This document shows, in pieces, positions 39,205-47,857 of a DNA stretch of 64,000 nt. The stretch spans positions 62,001 through 126,000 of the forward strand of contig JANYCY010000079.1 of the NCBI GenBank assembly GCA_025360045.1, in the 5' to 3' direction. The stretch's first letter is position 1, and each line of letters opens with the position of its first letter. The stretch is from Janthinobacterium sp. GTDB taxonomy: Bacteria > Pseudomonadota > Gammaproteobacteria > Burkholderiales > Chitinibacteraceae. Below the pieces are notes generated by a model. It was not told where the DNA came from and searched no databases. It saw only the letters and a program-made list of their open reading frames with translations. The translations under genes and the position numbers were made by a program.

Positions 39205-39403
39205 GGGTCTACAAGTTGTAGGAAGCTTTTCTTATATTGGTTTAACTAATGCAAATTGTCCAACTTACAATTGATAAAACAGATGGCAGAAAGTAAGTAG
39301 GTGTGATTATAATTTCTTTACATGCAAAATAAAATGATTCAGCCTTCGTGGTTGACTATATCTAATAATAAGCATTACCTGCGGACTATACGGGATAAAT
39401 ACT

Positions 39404-41230
39404 ATGAATCTGAAACTGTGTTTGGCGATTGCTTTGGCTTTCAGTGCAATCGGTGTGCAGGCAGCATTACCTGCCACATTGCAAGATGCTGCGGAGAGGG
39501 CGATTACAAATAACCCTGAATTACGCGCTCGCTGGTTTGAGTTCCGAGCTTCAGCCGAAGATGTTTCTGCTGCTCGTGGCGGTTATTTGCCACAGGTGGA
39601 TTTTCAAGCTTACGCTGGGCGTGAGTGGGAAAAACGCCCTACAGGCGATACCGGTGGTTTTAATCATCCAGGCGCTACGCTCACTCTGCGCCAAATGTTA
39701 TTTGATGGCTTTGCTACTAGCAATGAAGTGCAGCGCTTAGGTTATGCAAGGCTCACGCGTTATTACGAATTGCTTTCTTCTTCTGACCAAATTGCTTATG
39801 AAGCAGTGCGGGCTTATCAAGATGTGCTGCGTTATCGCGAGTTGGTTGCCTTGGCGCAAGACAACTATGCTCTGCACAAAGAAATTTTGGGGCAAATTGA
39901 AGAGAAAGTGAAAGCAGGTGTAGGACGAGGCGTGGACTTAGAGCAGGCTTCTGGTCGCTTAGCCTTGGCTGAATCAAATTGGCTGACTGATTTATCTAAT
40001 TTGCACGATGTATCTGCGCGTTTCCAACGAATTGTAGGTGATGCCCCAGCGGCAACGCTGGCTCCTGCTCTGGATTTACGCGCGGCCTTGCCTAAAGAAG
40101 GCAATATTGCTTTAGCGACTGCCCTAAAACAAAATCCTGGTTTTTTGTCCGCGGTTTCAAATATCCGCTCTGCTCGTAGTGATGCAGAAACACGTAAGTC
40201 AAATAATTATCCAAAATTAGAGCTAGTGGCCAAACAAGGCATCGATCGTGATCGGGATAGCATTAATGGCACCTTTCAGGATCGCACTATTCAGCTAAGC
40301 TTAAATTACAACTTGTTTAGTGGTGGACGAGATAGTGCTCGCACCCGTGGCGCGGTAGAAAAATTAAATACTGCTTATGAGCTGCGTGATAAAACATGCC
40401 GTGATATTCGCCAAACTACGCAAATTGCTTGGAATGATGTGCGCCGCTTGAATGAGCAAATGACCTTCCTCGATCAGCATCAGCTCTCTACCGAAAAAGC
40501 CCGTGATGCTTATCGTAAGCAGTTTGATATTGGCCAGCGTACCTTATTAGATTTATTAGATACCGAAAATGAGTTATTTACGGCCAAGCGCTCAGTTGTT
40601 GCGGCTGTTTATGATTTAAAAACGTCTGAAGCAGGTGTGTTGACGCAAACGCATCAATTGCTAGCCGCTCTGAAGCTCGCCCCTTTGGAAGCAACGGTGC
40701 CAGAAGAACTCAGCGATAATCAGATGGATGATGAGCGTATCCGTTGCAGCGCTGAAATGCCCGCGGCTTACAATATGGATAGAGCGGCGGCAATGGCTAA
40801 TCGACCACCTTTAGTGCCTCCTACCGTCGTTGCTGCGCCTGAAGCAGGTAAAACAGTCGCTCCAGTGAGTAAAGAGCTGAAGCAATTTGGCGATGATCTG
40901 GCTGATAAATGGTCGAAAGCATGGGCAGAGAAGCGGTTTGATGACTACCTCGCGTTTTACGCCGATAGTTTTGTACCTAGCAATGGGATGAGCGTGGCTA
41001 AATGGAAAGAATTCCGCCGTACTCGTGTTGCTAAACAAGGCGATTTAACTATTACCTTAGATAAAATCAAGCTGAAGCAAATTAGCGAAACACAAGCAGA
41101 AGCCAGCTTTAGCCAAAGCTACAAGTCTCAAGACTATACCGATATCGTAGAGAAGACGCTCGAAATGGTGAAGCAGGGTGGGCAGTGGAAGATTAAAGCT
41201 GAAAAAGTAACCAGCGGTAAAACCTATTAA
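39404..41230 (+). CDS. lapE: TolC-family outer-membrane porin with C-terminal NTF2-like domain
   Basis: A 608-residue protein: a signal peptide (LCLAIALAFSAIGVQA), a TolC/LapE efflux-channel body (about 20-440, AITNNPELRARWFEFRAS, LRQMLFDGFATSNEV, LNYNLFSGGRDSARTRG), a linker, and an extra C-terminal domain (about 495-608, DLADKWSKAWAEKRFDDYLA, FYADSFVPSNG, KWKEFRRTR) that resembles the NTF2/Cds6-like fold. TolC-family proteins normally end near 450 residues, so the tail is the unusual part. It completes the Lap T1SS. Transcribed opposite to lapG. Confidence 0.9.
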   Translation: MNLKLCLAIALAFSAIGVQAALPATLQDAAERAITNNPELRARWFEFRASAEDVSAARGGYLPQVDFQAYAGREWEKRPTGDTGGFNHPGATLTLRQMLFDGFATSNEVQRLGYARLTRYYELLSSSDQIAYEAVRAYQDVLRYRELVALAQDNYALHKEILGQIEEKVKAGVGRGVDLEQASGRLALAESNWLTDLSNLHDVSARFQRIVGDAPAATLAPALDLRAALPKEGNIALATALKQNPGFLSAVSNIRSARSDAETRKSNNYPKLELVAKQGIDRDRDSINGTFQDRTIQLSLNYNLFSGGRDSARTRGAVEKLNTAYELRDKTCRDIRQTTQIAWNDVRRLNEQMTFLDQHQLSTEKARDAYRKQFDIGQRTLLDLLDTENELFTAKRSVVAAVYDLKTSEAGVLTQTHQLLAALKLAPLEATVPEELSDNQMDDERIRCSAEMPAAYNMDRAAAMANRPPLVPPTVVAAPEAGKTVAPVSKELKQFGDDLADKWSKAWAEKRFDDYLAFYADSFVPSNGMSVAKWKEFRRTRVAKQGDLTITLDKIKLKQISETQAEASFSQSYKSQDYTDIVEKTLEMVKQGGQWKIKAEKVTSGKTY

Positions 41231-41251
41231 AGTTTGTAGTGTTTAAATCTT

Positions 41252-41283
41252 AAATGGGCCTTCTTAGAAGGCCCATTTTTTTG
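41252..41283 (+). terminator. Terminator after the TolC-like gene
   Basis: The stem AAATGGGCCTTC/GAAGGCCCATTT is followed by TTTTT. The rest of the gap to 41502 shows no gene; a GGAGG at about 41365 has no following ORF. Confidence 0.88.
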
Positions 41284-41502
41284 CGTATAGTTTTTAGTTG
41301 GAAGCGCATTTTGCATGTCGCCGACTCAGCTGCTGTAATTCTAGCAAGGGTTTTCATTGGCCTAAGGAGGTACTCCACTGTGCTGTGCCATCGATTATCT
41401 AGTCAGTTTTTATATGGATGAATACTTGCTCTTCTTTCCTTCGACTTAGTGATCTATAAAGAAATAGCTCGTTATTAGGGACGAGCTGTGTGGAGGCTGC
41501 TC

Positions 41503-42096
41503 ATGGCGGACATTGCTGCTGAATTGCAAAACACGGTCTTGATTAATGAAAATATCAAGATGGTGATTTGGAATTGCTTTGAAATTAATTTAATGGGCTT
41601 GAACGCGATTTTATTAGCCAAAAGGGCTGGTCGGATGGCGCGTGGCTTTGGTGTTATTTCTGGTGAGTTGCGTGAATTATCTTTGCAACTGCAAGGCAGT
41701 ATGAATCGGCTAAGTAGTGCTAGCCAAGATATGCTGGCTGAATCGTCACAGAGTATGACGCAAGAACGGCGTAGCCAAATGCTGGCACAAACTTCGGAGT
41801 TATCCGCAGAAAATACGACCTATTTGGCTGAAACACTGGGGCGCAATAGAAAAGCTGCAGATGATCATTCTGAACGCTTACGCATGGTGCATCAACGCTT
41901 GGCGGAATATATTGATGAAGCTTACCAAGCCTGTGTTTTTGGTGTGGTGATTGCGCGTGCAGCCAGAATTGAATCGGCGTATTCAGGCGAGCATTCTAAT
42001 GTTCTGGCCGAGTTATCTAATGATTTTGCTCGAAAAGTCGATTCTATCGTGCCAAGGTTGGAAGAACTGCGGCGTATCTCTGGGAAGATGAAATGA
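41503..42096 (+). CDS. Soluble MCP-like protein
   Basis: 197 residues from ATG 41503 (GGAG ribosome-binding site; an in-frame GTG at 41488 is less likely). The core WNCFEINLMGLNAILLAKRAGRMARGFGVISGELRELS resembles the signalling tip of chemoreceptors (LLALNASVEAARAGEAGRGFAVVA-like), with coiled-coil flanks (SSASQDMLAESSQSMTQERR). It lacks membrane helices and a sensing domain, and key tip residues differ, so CheA/CheW coupling is uncertain. It overlaps the ODP gene by 4 bp (ATGA), so the two act together. Confidence 0.65.
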   Translation: MADIAAELQNTVLINENIKMVIWNCFEINLMGLNAILLAKRAGRMARGFGVISGELRELSLQLQGSMNRLSSASQDMLAESSQSMTQERRSQMLAQTSELSAENTTYLAETLGRNRKAADDHSERLRMVHQRLAEYIDEAYQACVFGVVIARAARIESAYSGEHSNVLAELSNDFARKVDSIVPRLEELRRISGKMK

Positions 42097-42827
42097 AAAA
42101 AGCGCAAATATTATTTGAGCAAGATGATCATCGATGGTTTGCTATTTCACGAGATCCCGAGCGGCCCAATCATTTAATTGATACTAATGAATATGTGATT
42201 AGTAATGGGGATGAGGCTTTAATTACCGATCCGGGCGGCTTAGAGATTTTCCCTTCCGTATTTTCTGCGGTTAGTACAGTGATCGATCCGCGCTTAATTC
42301 ATAGTATTTTTTCATCCCACCAAGATCCCGATGTGATTTCGTCTTTGGCTCTTTGGTTGGAATTCAACCCAGAAATGAAATGCCATATTTCTGGCTTATG
42401 GGCGACCTTTGTTCCGCACTTTGGTGGATCAGCCAATACGATGACCGCCATTCCCGATCAGGGCAGTGAGATTGTGGTGGGCAGTGCACACCTGAGTACA
42501 ATTCCTGCACATTATTTGCATTCTTCTGGAAATTTTCATTTGTACGATCCACGCGCTCAAATTTTGTTTTCTGGCGATGTGGGGGCGGCCTTGCTGCCTG
42601 ATAGTAATAGTGATTTATTTGTGAGCGATTTTGATCGGCATATTCGATTTGCAGAAGGCTTTCATAAACGCTGGATGGGATCGAATAGTGCGAAGCGGGT
42701 TTGGTGTGAAAAAGTAGCCAGCTTGAAAATTGATATGCTCTGCCCGCAGCATGGCTCGGTTTATGCTGGTGAAGACGTAGAGCGATTTATCAATTGGTTT
42801 GATGAGCTGCATGTAGGGTTGTATTGA
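42093..42827 (+). CDS. ODP-family metallo-beta-lactamase-fold di-iron protein
   Basis: A 244-residue MBL-fold protein like the oxygen-binding di-iron proteins (ODP) and the FprA N-domain. Candidate metal ligands are H76, D78 and D80 (SSHQDPDVIS; ODPs usually have HxExD), H143, D162 (FSGDVGAAL) and H220 (CPQHGSVY). ODPs serve as O2 sensors for chemotaxis or signalling in some bacteria. Coupling to an MCP-like gene by ATGA overlap supports a sensing role. Confidence 0.8.
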   Translation: MKKAQILFEQDDHRWFAISRDPERPNHLIDTNEYVISNGDEALITDPGGLEIFPSVFSAVSTVIDPRLIHSIFSSHQDPDVISSLALWLEFNPEMKCHISGLWATFVPHFGGSANTMTAIPDQGSEIVVGSAHLSTIPAHYLHSSGNFHLYDPRAQILFSGDVGAALLPDSNSDLFVSDFDRHIRFAEGFHKRWMGSNSAKRVWCEKVASLKIDMLCPQHGSVYAGEDVERFINWFDELHVGLY

Positions 42828-42922
42828 TAGCAATGACGTCAAAGGAATTTTATCTGGGGGCTAGAAATGCGTGCATTCAGCCCCCATTTCAATTTCTTAC
42901 CCCATAAAGCAATGCAAGGAAG

Positions 42923-43669
42923 ATGATGAGTATCACTGTTAATGGCGTTGAAATTACCGATGCAATGATCGAAGCCGAAAGCCAACACCATCAAGATGCA
43001 CCGTCTGCACTGGATGCCACGATTCAAGAACTCATCTTGCGTGAGCTCTTGCTGCAACGTGCTGCTACGCTGGCCATTGAAGCCAGTACGCCAGAAGAAA
43101 CCATCGGTTTATTGCTGCAAACTGAAGTCAAGATTACCGATGCGGATGAGGCGGCTTGTCAGGAATATTACGACAATAATCCACAGTCTTTTGTACGTGG
43201 TGAAATGGTTGAAGGCAGCCATATTTTGTTCAAGCCAAGCGAAGAGTCTTCTGTAGAAGCCATTCGTGAAACAGCTAATGCTGTGTTGGCCGAAGTAAAA
43301 GCCAACCCAGAAAAATTTGCCGAATTAGCACTCCAGCATTCGGCTTGTCCATCGGGCCAAAAAGGCGGTGAATTGGGCCAATTTGGCCGTGGTCAAATGG
43401 TGCCAGAATTTGAACATGCCGTTTTTAGCTTGAATGCCGGTGAAGTGGCTGCAGATTTGGTAGAAACTCAGTTTGGTCTGCACATTATTCGTGCAGGGGA
43501 AAAAATCGCAGGTGCAACGGTTGCTTTTGATGAAGTTAAAGCCAAGTTGGCTGAATTTTTAAGCGATGTAGCGACACGCCGCGCGATGAATCAGTACCTG
43601 CAAACTTTGGTCGATGCCGCCAAAGTTGAAGGCTATACCTTGCCAGGTACAGAGCCAGCAGCAGCTTAA
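42923..43669 (+). CDS. Parvulin-type peptidyl-prolyl isomerase
   Basis: A 248-residue PpiC-family isomerase. A helical N-terminal part (about 1-95, ITDAMIEAESQHHQDAPSAL) precedes a parvulin domain (about 97-195) with EGSHILFK, GKKGGELGQFGRGQMVPEFE-type and TQFGLHIIRAGEK segments. No signal peptide is visible, so it is cytosolic like NifM-type or PpiC-like proteins. Monocistronic, with its own terminator. Confidence 0.9.
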   Translation: MMSITVNGVEITDAMIEAESQHHQDAPSALDATIQELILRELLLQRAATLAIEASTPEETIGLLLQTEVKITDADEAACQEYYDNNPQSFVRGEMVEGSHILFKPSEESSVEAIRETANAVLAEVKANPEKFAELALQHSACPSGQKGGELGQFGRGQMVPEFEHAVFSLNAGEVAADLVETQFGLHIIRAGEKIAGATVAFDEVKAKLAEFLSDVATRRAMNQYLQTLVDAAKVEGYTLPGTEPAAA

Positions 43670-43702
43670 AAAGTAAGCACCTACGTCTTAGACGTAAGTT
43701 AT

Positions 43703-43732
43703 AAAATGGCCAGCATAGCTGGCCATTTTCAA
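43703..43732 (+). terminator. Terminator after the parvulin gene
   Basis: The stem AAAATGGCCAGC/GCTGGCCATTTT is followed by CAATTT. A short TACGTCTTAGACGTA hairpin (43682-43696) precedes it. Confidence 0.8.
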
Positions 43733-43871
43733 TTTAAAGCACAGATGAGCGCCGTTTTTTACTGCGTTAAATGGCATAAAAACATAAATTTCACGAGTAA
43801 TCACCAGAGAAGTGTGATTTATGCCGCAGATTATTGGATAATCAGCCCGTCTCTTGCTGGGGTAAACCCTT

Positions 43872-44540
43872 ATGTCCGATTTGCATCAGTTTATTGAAGG
43901 CTTTCGTGAATTCCAACAGCAATACTTTGCTGGCGAAACTGCTTTGTTTGACCGTTTACGTGCAGGCCAGACACCAACCACCGTGTTGATAGGCTGCTGT
44001 GATTCCCGTGTTGACCCCGCCATCCTGACTCAATGTGCGCCTGGCGAGATGTTTATTATTCGCAACGTGGCCAATTTAGTGCCCCCTTTTGAGCAGGGTA
44101 CTACCAATCAAGGGGTATCTGCAGCACTGCAATACGCTGTTACTGTGCTTAATGTTAGCCGTATTGTGGTGCTTGGGCATAGCCATTGTGGTGGTATTAA
44201 AGGGCTGATGGATAGCTCGGACATTGTAGAAAAAGATGATTTTCTTGGCCGCTGGATTCATATTGCCAGCAAGGCCAAAGAGCGTGTTCTAGAACAACTG
44301 CCTAATGCCGAAAAATCGATCCAGTATCGTGCCTGTGAGCTAGAAGCGATTCGAGACTCCCTAAATAATCTGACCACTTTCCCATGGATTAAAGAGCGCT
44401 TAGGCACCGATGCCCTGAGCGTGCATGGTTGGTTCTTTGATTTTGAGCATGGTGCCTTGCTAGGGTTTGACGAAGAAAGCAGGCAATTTCAGCCGCTGGT
44501 CAGTGCTTTAGCAGCTCAAGACTTTTCCATCGAGATTTAA
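43872..44540 (+). CDS. Beta-class carbonic anhydrase
   Basis: A 222-residue beta-carbonic anhydrase that interconverts CO2 and bicarbonate. Zinc ligands and catalytic residues are visible: C42, D44 and R46 in GCCDSRVDP, H103 and C106 in LGHSHCGGIK. No signal peptide. A mobB-moeA pair starts directly after the stop codon with a TTG start, so read-through expression into the molybdenum genes is likely. Confidence 0.95.
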   Translation: MSDLHQFIEGFREFQQQYFAGETALFDRLRAGQTPTTVLIGCCDSRVDPAILTQCAPGEMFIIRNVANLVPPFEQGTTNQGVSAALQYAVTVLNVSRIVVLGHSHCGGIKGLMDSSDIVEKDDFLGRWIHIASKAKERVLEQLPNAEKSIQYRACELEAIRDSLNNLTTFPWIKERLGTDALSVHGWFFDFEHGALLGFDEESRQFQPLVSALAAQDFSIEI

Positions 44541-45038
44541 TTGATCGTCCCCCAAACCCACACTCAGCGTGTTGTAGCTATTGCCGGCTGGTCGGGCAGT
44601 GGTAAAACCACGCTGATTGAAAAGCTACTGCCCGAGCTAGCACGGCTGGGCCTCGCCGTGAGTGTGATCAAGCATACTCATCATGCGGTGCAGTTTGAGC
44701 CGGAAGGCAAAGACACCTCGCGTTTTCGCGCGGCAGGCGCGGGTGAAGTGTTGTTGGCATCGCCACAAGGCTTTGCCCTGCTGCATACGGGCGCTCTGCC
44801 ACTCCATGAGTTGCTGGCTCGCTTAGCACCGGTGGATTTAGTCTTGGTCGAAGGTTTTAAAGCGGCCGCGATTCCTAAAATAGAAGTTCGTCGTGCCAGC
44901 CATCCTGCTTTAGCGGATGAACATGTCATTGCCATCGCCAGCGATTTTTCACTGGACAGCCATCTACCTATTTTCGATCTTAACCAAGCTGCAGAGATTG
45001 CAGCGTTTATTGCTGCGAGATGTCATGCTGGATTTTGA
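44541..45038 (+). CDS. mobB: Molybdopterin-guanine dinucleotide biosynthesis adaptor MobB
   Basis: A 165-residue P-loop GTPase that assists MobA. It has VVAIAGWSGSGKTTLIE (Walker A), SVIKHTHHAVQFEPEGKDT (the family motif around KHxHH), FRAAGAGEVLL and LVLVEGFK. The start is TTG directly abutting the carbonic anhydrase stop. Its 3' end overlaps moeA by 14 bp, so the two are coupled. Confidence 0.9.
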   Translation: MIVPQTHTQRVVAIAGWSGSGKTTLIEKLLPELARLGLAVSVIKHTHHAVQFEPEGKDTSRFRAAGAGEVLLASPQGFALLHTGALPLHELLARLAPVDLVLVEGFKAAAIPKIEVRRASHPALADEHVIAIASDFSLDSHLPIFDLNQAAEIAAFIAARCHAGF

Positions 45039-46203
45039 TAGCGCTTTATCCCAATTATTAGCACAAGCCCGTGTGAGCGCTGCCGTTGAAACTTTGCCAT
45101 TAAATCAAGCCTGTGGCCGCGTCTTGGCGGAAGATATTGTTTCGCCAATAGCTGTGCCCGCCTTTGATAATAGCGCGATGGATGGCTACGCCCTGAATGT
45201 GGGAGAGGCTTGGCCTGCTGATTTTGCGCTGGTGCAGCGAATTGCCGCTGGTGAAGTGGGGCAAGCGCTTGGCGAGGGGGACGCAGCAAGGATTTTTACT
45301 GGCGCGCCTATTCCAAGCGGCGCTAATGTGGTGGTGATGCAAGAAGACTGCCGCTGTGAAGATGGGCGGGTGTTGATCGCCCAAGAGGTAATGCGAGGGG
45401 CCAATATTCGCCTGCGGGGTGAGGATATTCAGACTGGCATCGTGATTTTGCCTGCGGGTACTCGCTTGAGTGCGGCTGCCATTGGTTTAGCCGCATCGAT
45501 AGGCGTAGCAGAGCTGCAAGTGAAGCGGCGACTAAAAGTGGCGCTACTCTCAACCGGCGACGAGTTGGTGGAGCCGGGCCAGCCGCTCACGGCCGGTAAG
45601 ATTTATAACTCTAATCGCTATGCTATCACCGCATTACTGGACGATTGCATCATGACTGATTTGGGTATTGTTCCCGATGACGCGGCGCTGACTAGCGTTA
45701 TTTTGGCACGGGCCGCCAAAGATCATGATGTGCTGATTACGTCAGGCGGCGTGTCGGTGGGCGAAGAAGACCATGTTAAAGCTGCAGTCGAGCAGCTTGG
45801 CAGTTTGAGTTTATGGAAAATTGCAATTAAACCTGGCAAGCCATTTGCCTATGGCCGGATTGGTGAATGCGATTTTATTGGCTTACCGGGTAATCCTGTT
45901 TCTAGCTTTGCGACCTTCCTGTTACTGGTACGCCCATTTCTATTAGCAAGGCTGGCTTGTTTGAATCTAGAGCCACAGCGTTTTAAATTAACAGCCGCAT
46001 TTGATTGGAAAAAACCGGGTAATCGCCGCGAATTTTTGCGTGGCAGATTAAATGCCAATGGGCAGGTGGAGATTTATCCACAACAAGGCTCAGGAGTATT
46101 AACCTCACTGGTATGGGGGACTGGCTTAGTAGATATCGCGGTAGGTGAAACAATTAGCGCAGGGGATACGGTTCATTTTATTCCCCTGAATGCCATGCGT
46201 TAA
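45025..46203 (+). CDS. moeA: Molybdopterin molybdenumtransferase MoeA
   Basis: A 392-residue MoeA, which inserts molybdate into adenylylated molybdopterin. Family segments are PAFDNSAMDGYALN, AGEVGQALGEGDAARIFTGAPIPSGAN, KVALLSTGDELVEPGQPL, ITSGGVSVGEEDHVK and FIGLPGNPVSSFATFLL. The frame is open for 36 more codons upstream, but MLDFDSALSQLL at ATG 45025 is the family start, inside the mobB 3' end. Part of the Moco cluster. Confidence 0.95.
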   Translation: MLDFDSALSQLLAQARVSAAVETLPLNQACGRVLAEDIVSPIAVPAFDNSAMDGYALNVGEAWPADFALVQRIAAGEVGQALGEGDAARIFTGAPIPSGANVVVMQEDCRCEDGRVLIAQEVMRGANIRLRGEDIQTGIVILPAGTRLSAAAIGLAASIGVAELQVKRRLKVALLSTGDELVEPGQPLTAGKIYNSNRYAITALLDDCIMTDLGIVPDDAALTSVILARAAKDHDVLITSGGVSVGEEDHVKAAVEQLGSLSLWKIAIKPGKPFAYGRIGECDFIGLPGNPVSSFATFLLLVRPFLLARLACLNLEPQRFKLTAAFDWKKPGNRREFLRGRLNANGQVEIYPQQGSGVLTSLVWGTGLVDIAVGETISAGDTVHFIPLNAMR

Positions 46204-46275
46204 ATGAAGTGTTTAAGTGCTATGCTGTAATTTATTCCATTTAAGTAAGACTCGAATTAATTACGGGATCTTGAT

Positions 46276-46971
46276 ATGAAAATAAACCTTCGGCGTTGTT
46301 TTTTACTTAGCTTACTTTACATCATGACACTGCCTGCTTTTGCGGGAGGTTTTGATTTACTGTCAGAGCGTGATGCCTCGGGTGGCTTAAAAGAAGCACT
46401 CATGCAAGGCGTGATCAATGCCACTTTGCAGCTGAGTAAAACCGATGGCTTTTTAGCTAATGATAAAGTGCGAATTCCCCTGCCCGATGCAATGCGTCAG
46501 GCCGAGCCGGTGCTGCGTACTTTAGGTATGGGCCAGCCCTTAGATGAATTACAAACATCGATGAATCGCGCTGCAGAGGCTGCCGTACCAAGAGCCAAGC
46601 AATTACTCATTAATGCGGTTAAAAAAATGAGCGTGCAAGACGCAAAAAATATCCTTTTGGGCGGCGAGGATGCTGCCACCCAATATTTTAAACAGGCCAG
46701 CCAAGCACCGCTCACCGAGCAATTTTTACCTATCGTGCGGCAAACCACGTCAAAGCTGCAATTAGCTGAGCAATATAATCGTCTGGCCAGCAAAGCTGCG
46801 GGCTTGGGCTTAGTTAAAGCAGAAGATGCAACAGTGGAGCAATACGTAACGCGTAAAGCTTTGGATGGTTTATATCTGGTGATTGCAGATGAAGAGCGCG
46901 CCATTCGCCAAGATCCACTGGCTGCAGCTGGAAAACTAGCTAAAAAAGCCTTTGGTTTATTACCGAATTAA
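46276..46971 (+). CDS. DUF4197 exported protein
   Basis: A 231-residue exported helical protein of the DUF4197 family. A signal peptide (CFFLLSLLYIMTLPAFAGGF-like) is followed by LLSERDASGGLKEALMQGVI, LPDAMRQAEPVLRTLG, ILLGGEDAATQYFKQAS and KALDGLYLVIADEERAIRQDP. The function is unknown. It sits between moeA and moaD but has a separate leader and no obvious link to molybdenum chemistry. Confidence 0.85.
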   Translation: MKINLRRCFLLSLLYIMTLPAFAGGFDLLSERDASGGLKEALMQGVINATLQLSKTDGFLANDKVRIPLPDAMRQAEPVLRTLGMGQPLDELQTSMNRAAEAAVPRAKQLLINAVKKMSVQDAKNILLGGEDAATQYFKQASQAPLTEQFLPIVRQTTSKLQLAEQYNRLASKAAGLGLVKAEDATVEQYVTRKALDGLYLVIADEERAIRQDPLAAAGKLAKKAFGLLPN

Positions 46972-47063
46972 AGAATATGCGGCAGGTATTATTTAATTTA
47001 ATGTTCGCTCAATATTTTTAGAATGATTTATCTAATGAAATACTTGTAATAGGTCGTCAATCC

Positions 47064-47309
47064 ATGATTCGTGTTTTATATTTTGCTCGGCTACGTGATG
47101 TATTTAATTGCAGCGAAGAAACACTGCCTGAGCCCGCCACCGTGGATGCTTTGCTGGCTATTTTGGCTGATCGTGGTGGTGTGTGGGCTGATGAATTATT
47201 AGGCAATAAAGTATTTAGAGTCGCGATTAATCAAGAAATGGCCAGCCTTAGCGATGAGATCCCTGCTGGGGCCGAAGTGGCGATTTTTCCGCCGGTAACG
47301 GGGGGATGA
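47064..47309 (+). CDS. moaD: Molybdopterin synthase sulfur carrier MoaD
   Basis: An 81-residue ubiquitin-like sulfur carrier: MIRVLYFARLRDVFNCSEE, VAINQEMAS, and the terminal FPPVTGG whose di-glycine is thiocarboxylated. It partners MoaE. It ends overlapping the moaE start. Confidence 0.95.
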   Translation: MIRVLYFARLRDVFNCSEETLPEPATVDALLAILADRGGVWADELLGNKVFRVAINQEMASLSDEIPAGAEVAIFPPVTGG

Positions 47310-47776
47310 TGAGCGACATCCGAATTCAAGTACAAAACGCTGATTTCGATTTTGCCGCCGAATACGCTCGCTTTGATGGCAATGCGGCAATGGGTGCAAT
47401 CGTGGCGTTTGTTGGGCGGGTAAGGGATTTGGATGGCAGCATTAGCGCCATGAGCCTTGAGCATTATCCGGGCATGACAGAAAAATCGCTGGCAAAAATT
47501 GTGGACGAAGCCTGTGGCTACTGGCCTTTGCAAGCGGTGACCGTGATGCATCGGGTGGGGGATTTGCAGGCTGCGGAGCAAGTTGTGTTGGTGCTTACCG
47601 CTTCAGCACATCGCCAAGCTGCGTATGAATCGAATGCATTTATTATGGATTTTCTAAAAACTCAAGCGCCTTTCTGGAAAAAAGAAGGCAGTGGCGCTTG
47701 CCTAAAATGGCTTGATGCACGAGAGAGCGACAAAGACGCGCTTGATCGCTGGCAGTATTTGAGGGCAGCAGTATGA
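47306..47776 (+). CDS. moaE: Molybdopterin synthase catalytic subunit MoaE
   Basis: A 156-residue MoaE, which converts precursor Z to molybdopterin with MoaD. Motifs are AIVAFVGRVRDLDG, LEHYPGMTEKSLAKI, VMHRVGDLQAAEQVVLV, SAHRQAAYESNAFIMDFLKT and the catalytic Lys-rich PFWKKEGS. It overlaps moaD by 4 bp. A short copy of its SAHRQAAYES region reappears just downstream (47774-47857). Confidence 0.95.
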   Translation: MMSDIRIQVQNADFDFAAEYARFDGNAAMGAIVAFVGRVRDLDGSISAMSLEHYPGMTEKSLAKIVDEACGYWPLQAVTVMHRVGDLQAAEQVVLVLTASAHRQAAYESNAFIMDFLKTQAPFWKKEGSGACLKWLDARESDKDALDRWQYLRAAV

Positions 47777-47857
47777 TTTTGGATACAGAGCACATTGTGC
47801 GGGTGTCTACCGCTTCGGCGCATCGCCAAGCCGTGTATGAATCGAGGACAGCAATAT
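47774..47857 (+). repeat. Relic duplication of a moaE segment before mobA
   Basis: 47810-47846 (ACCGCTTCGGCGCATCGCCA then AGCCGTGTATGAATCGA) closely copies moaE 47596-47634. The insert is flanked by two copies of CAGYATGATTTTGGATRCAG, the second being the mobA start. It has no function of its own and looks like a duplication scar. Confidence 0.7.
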
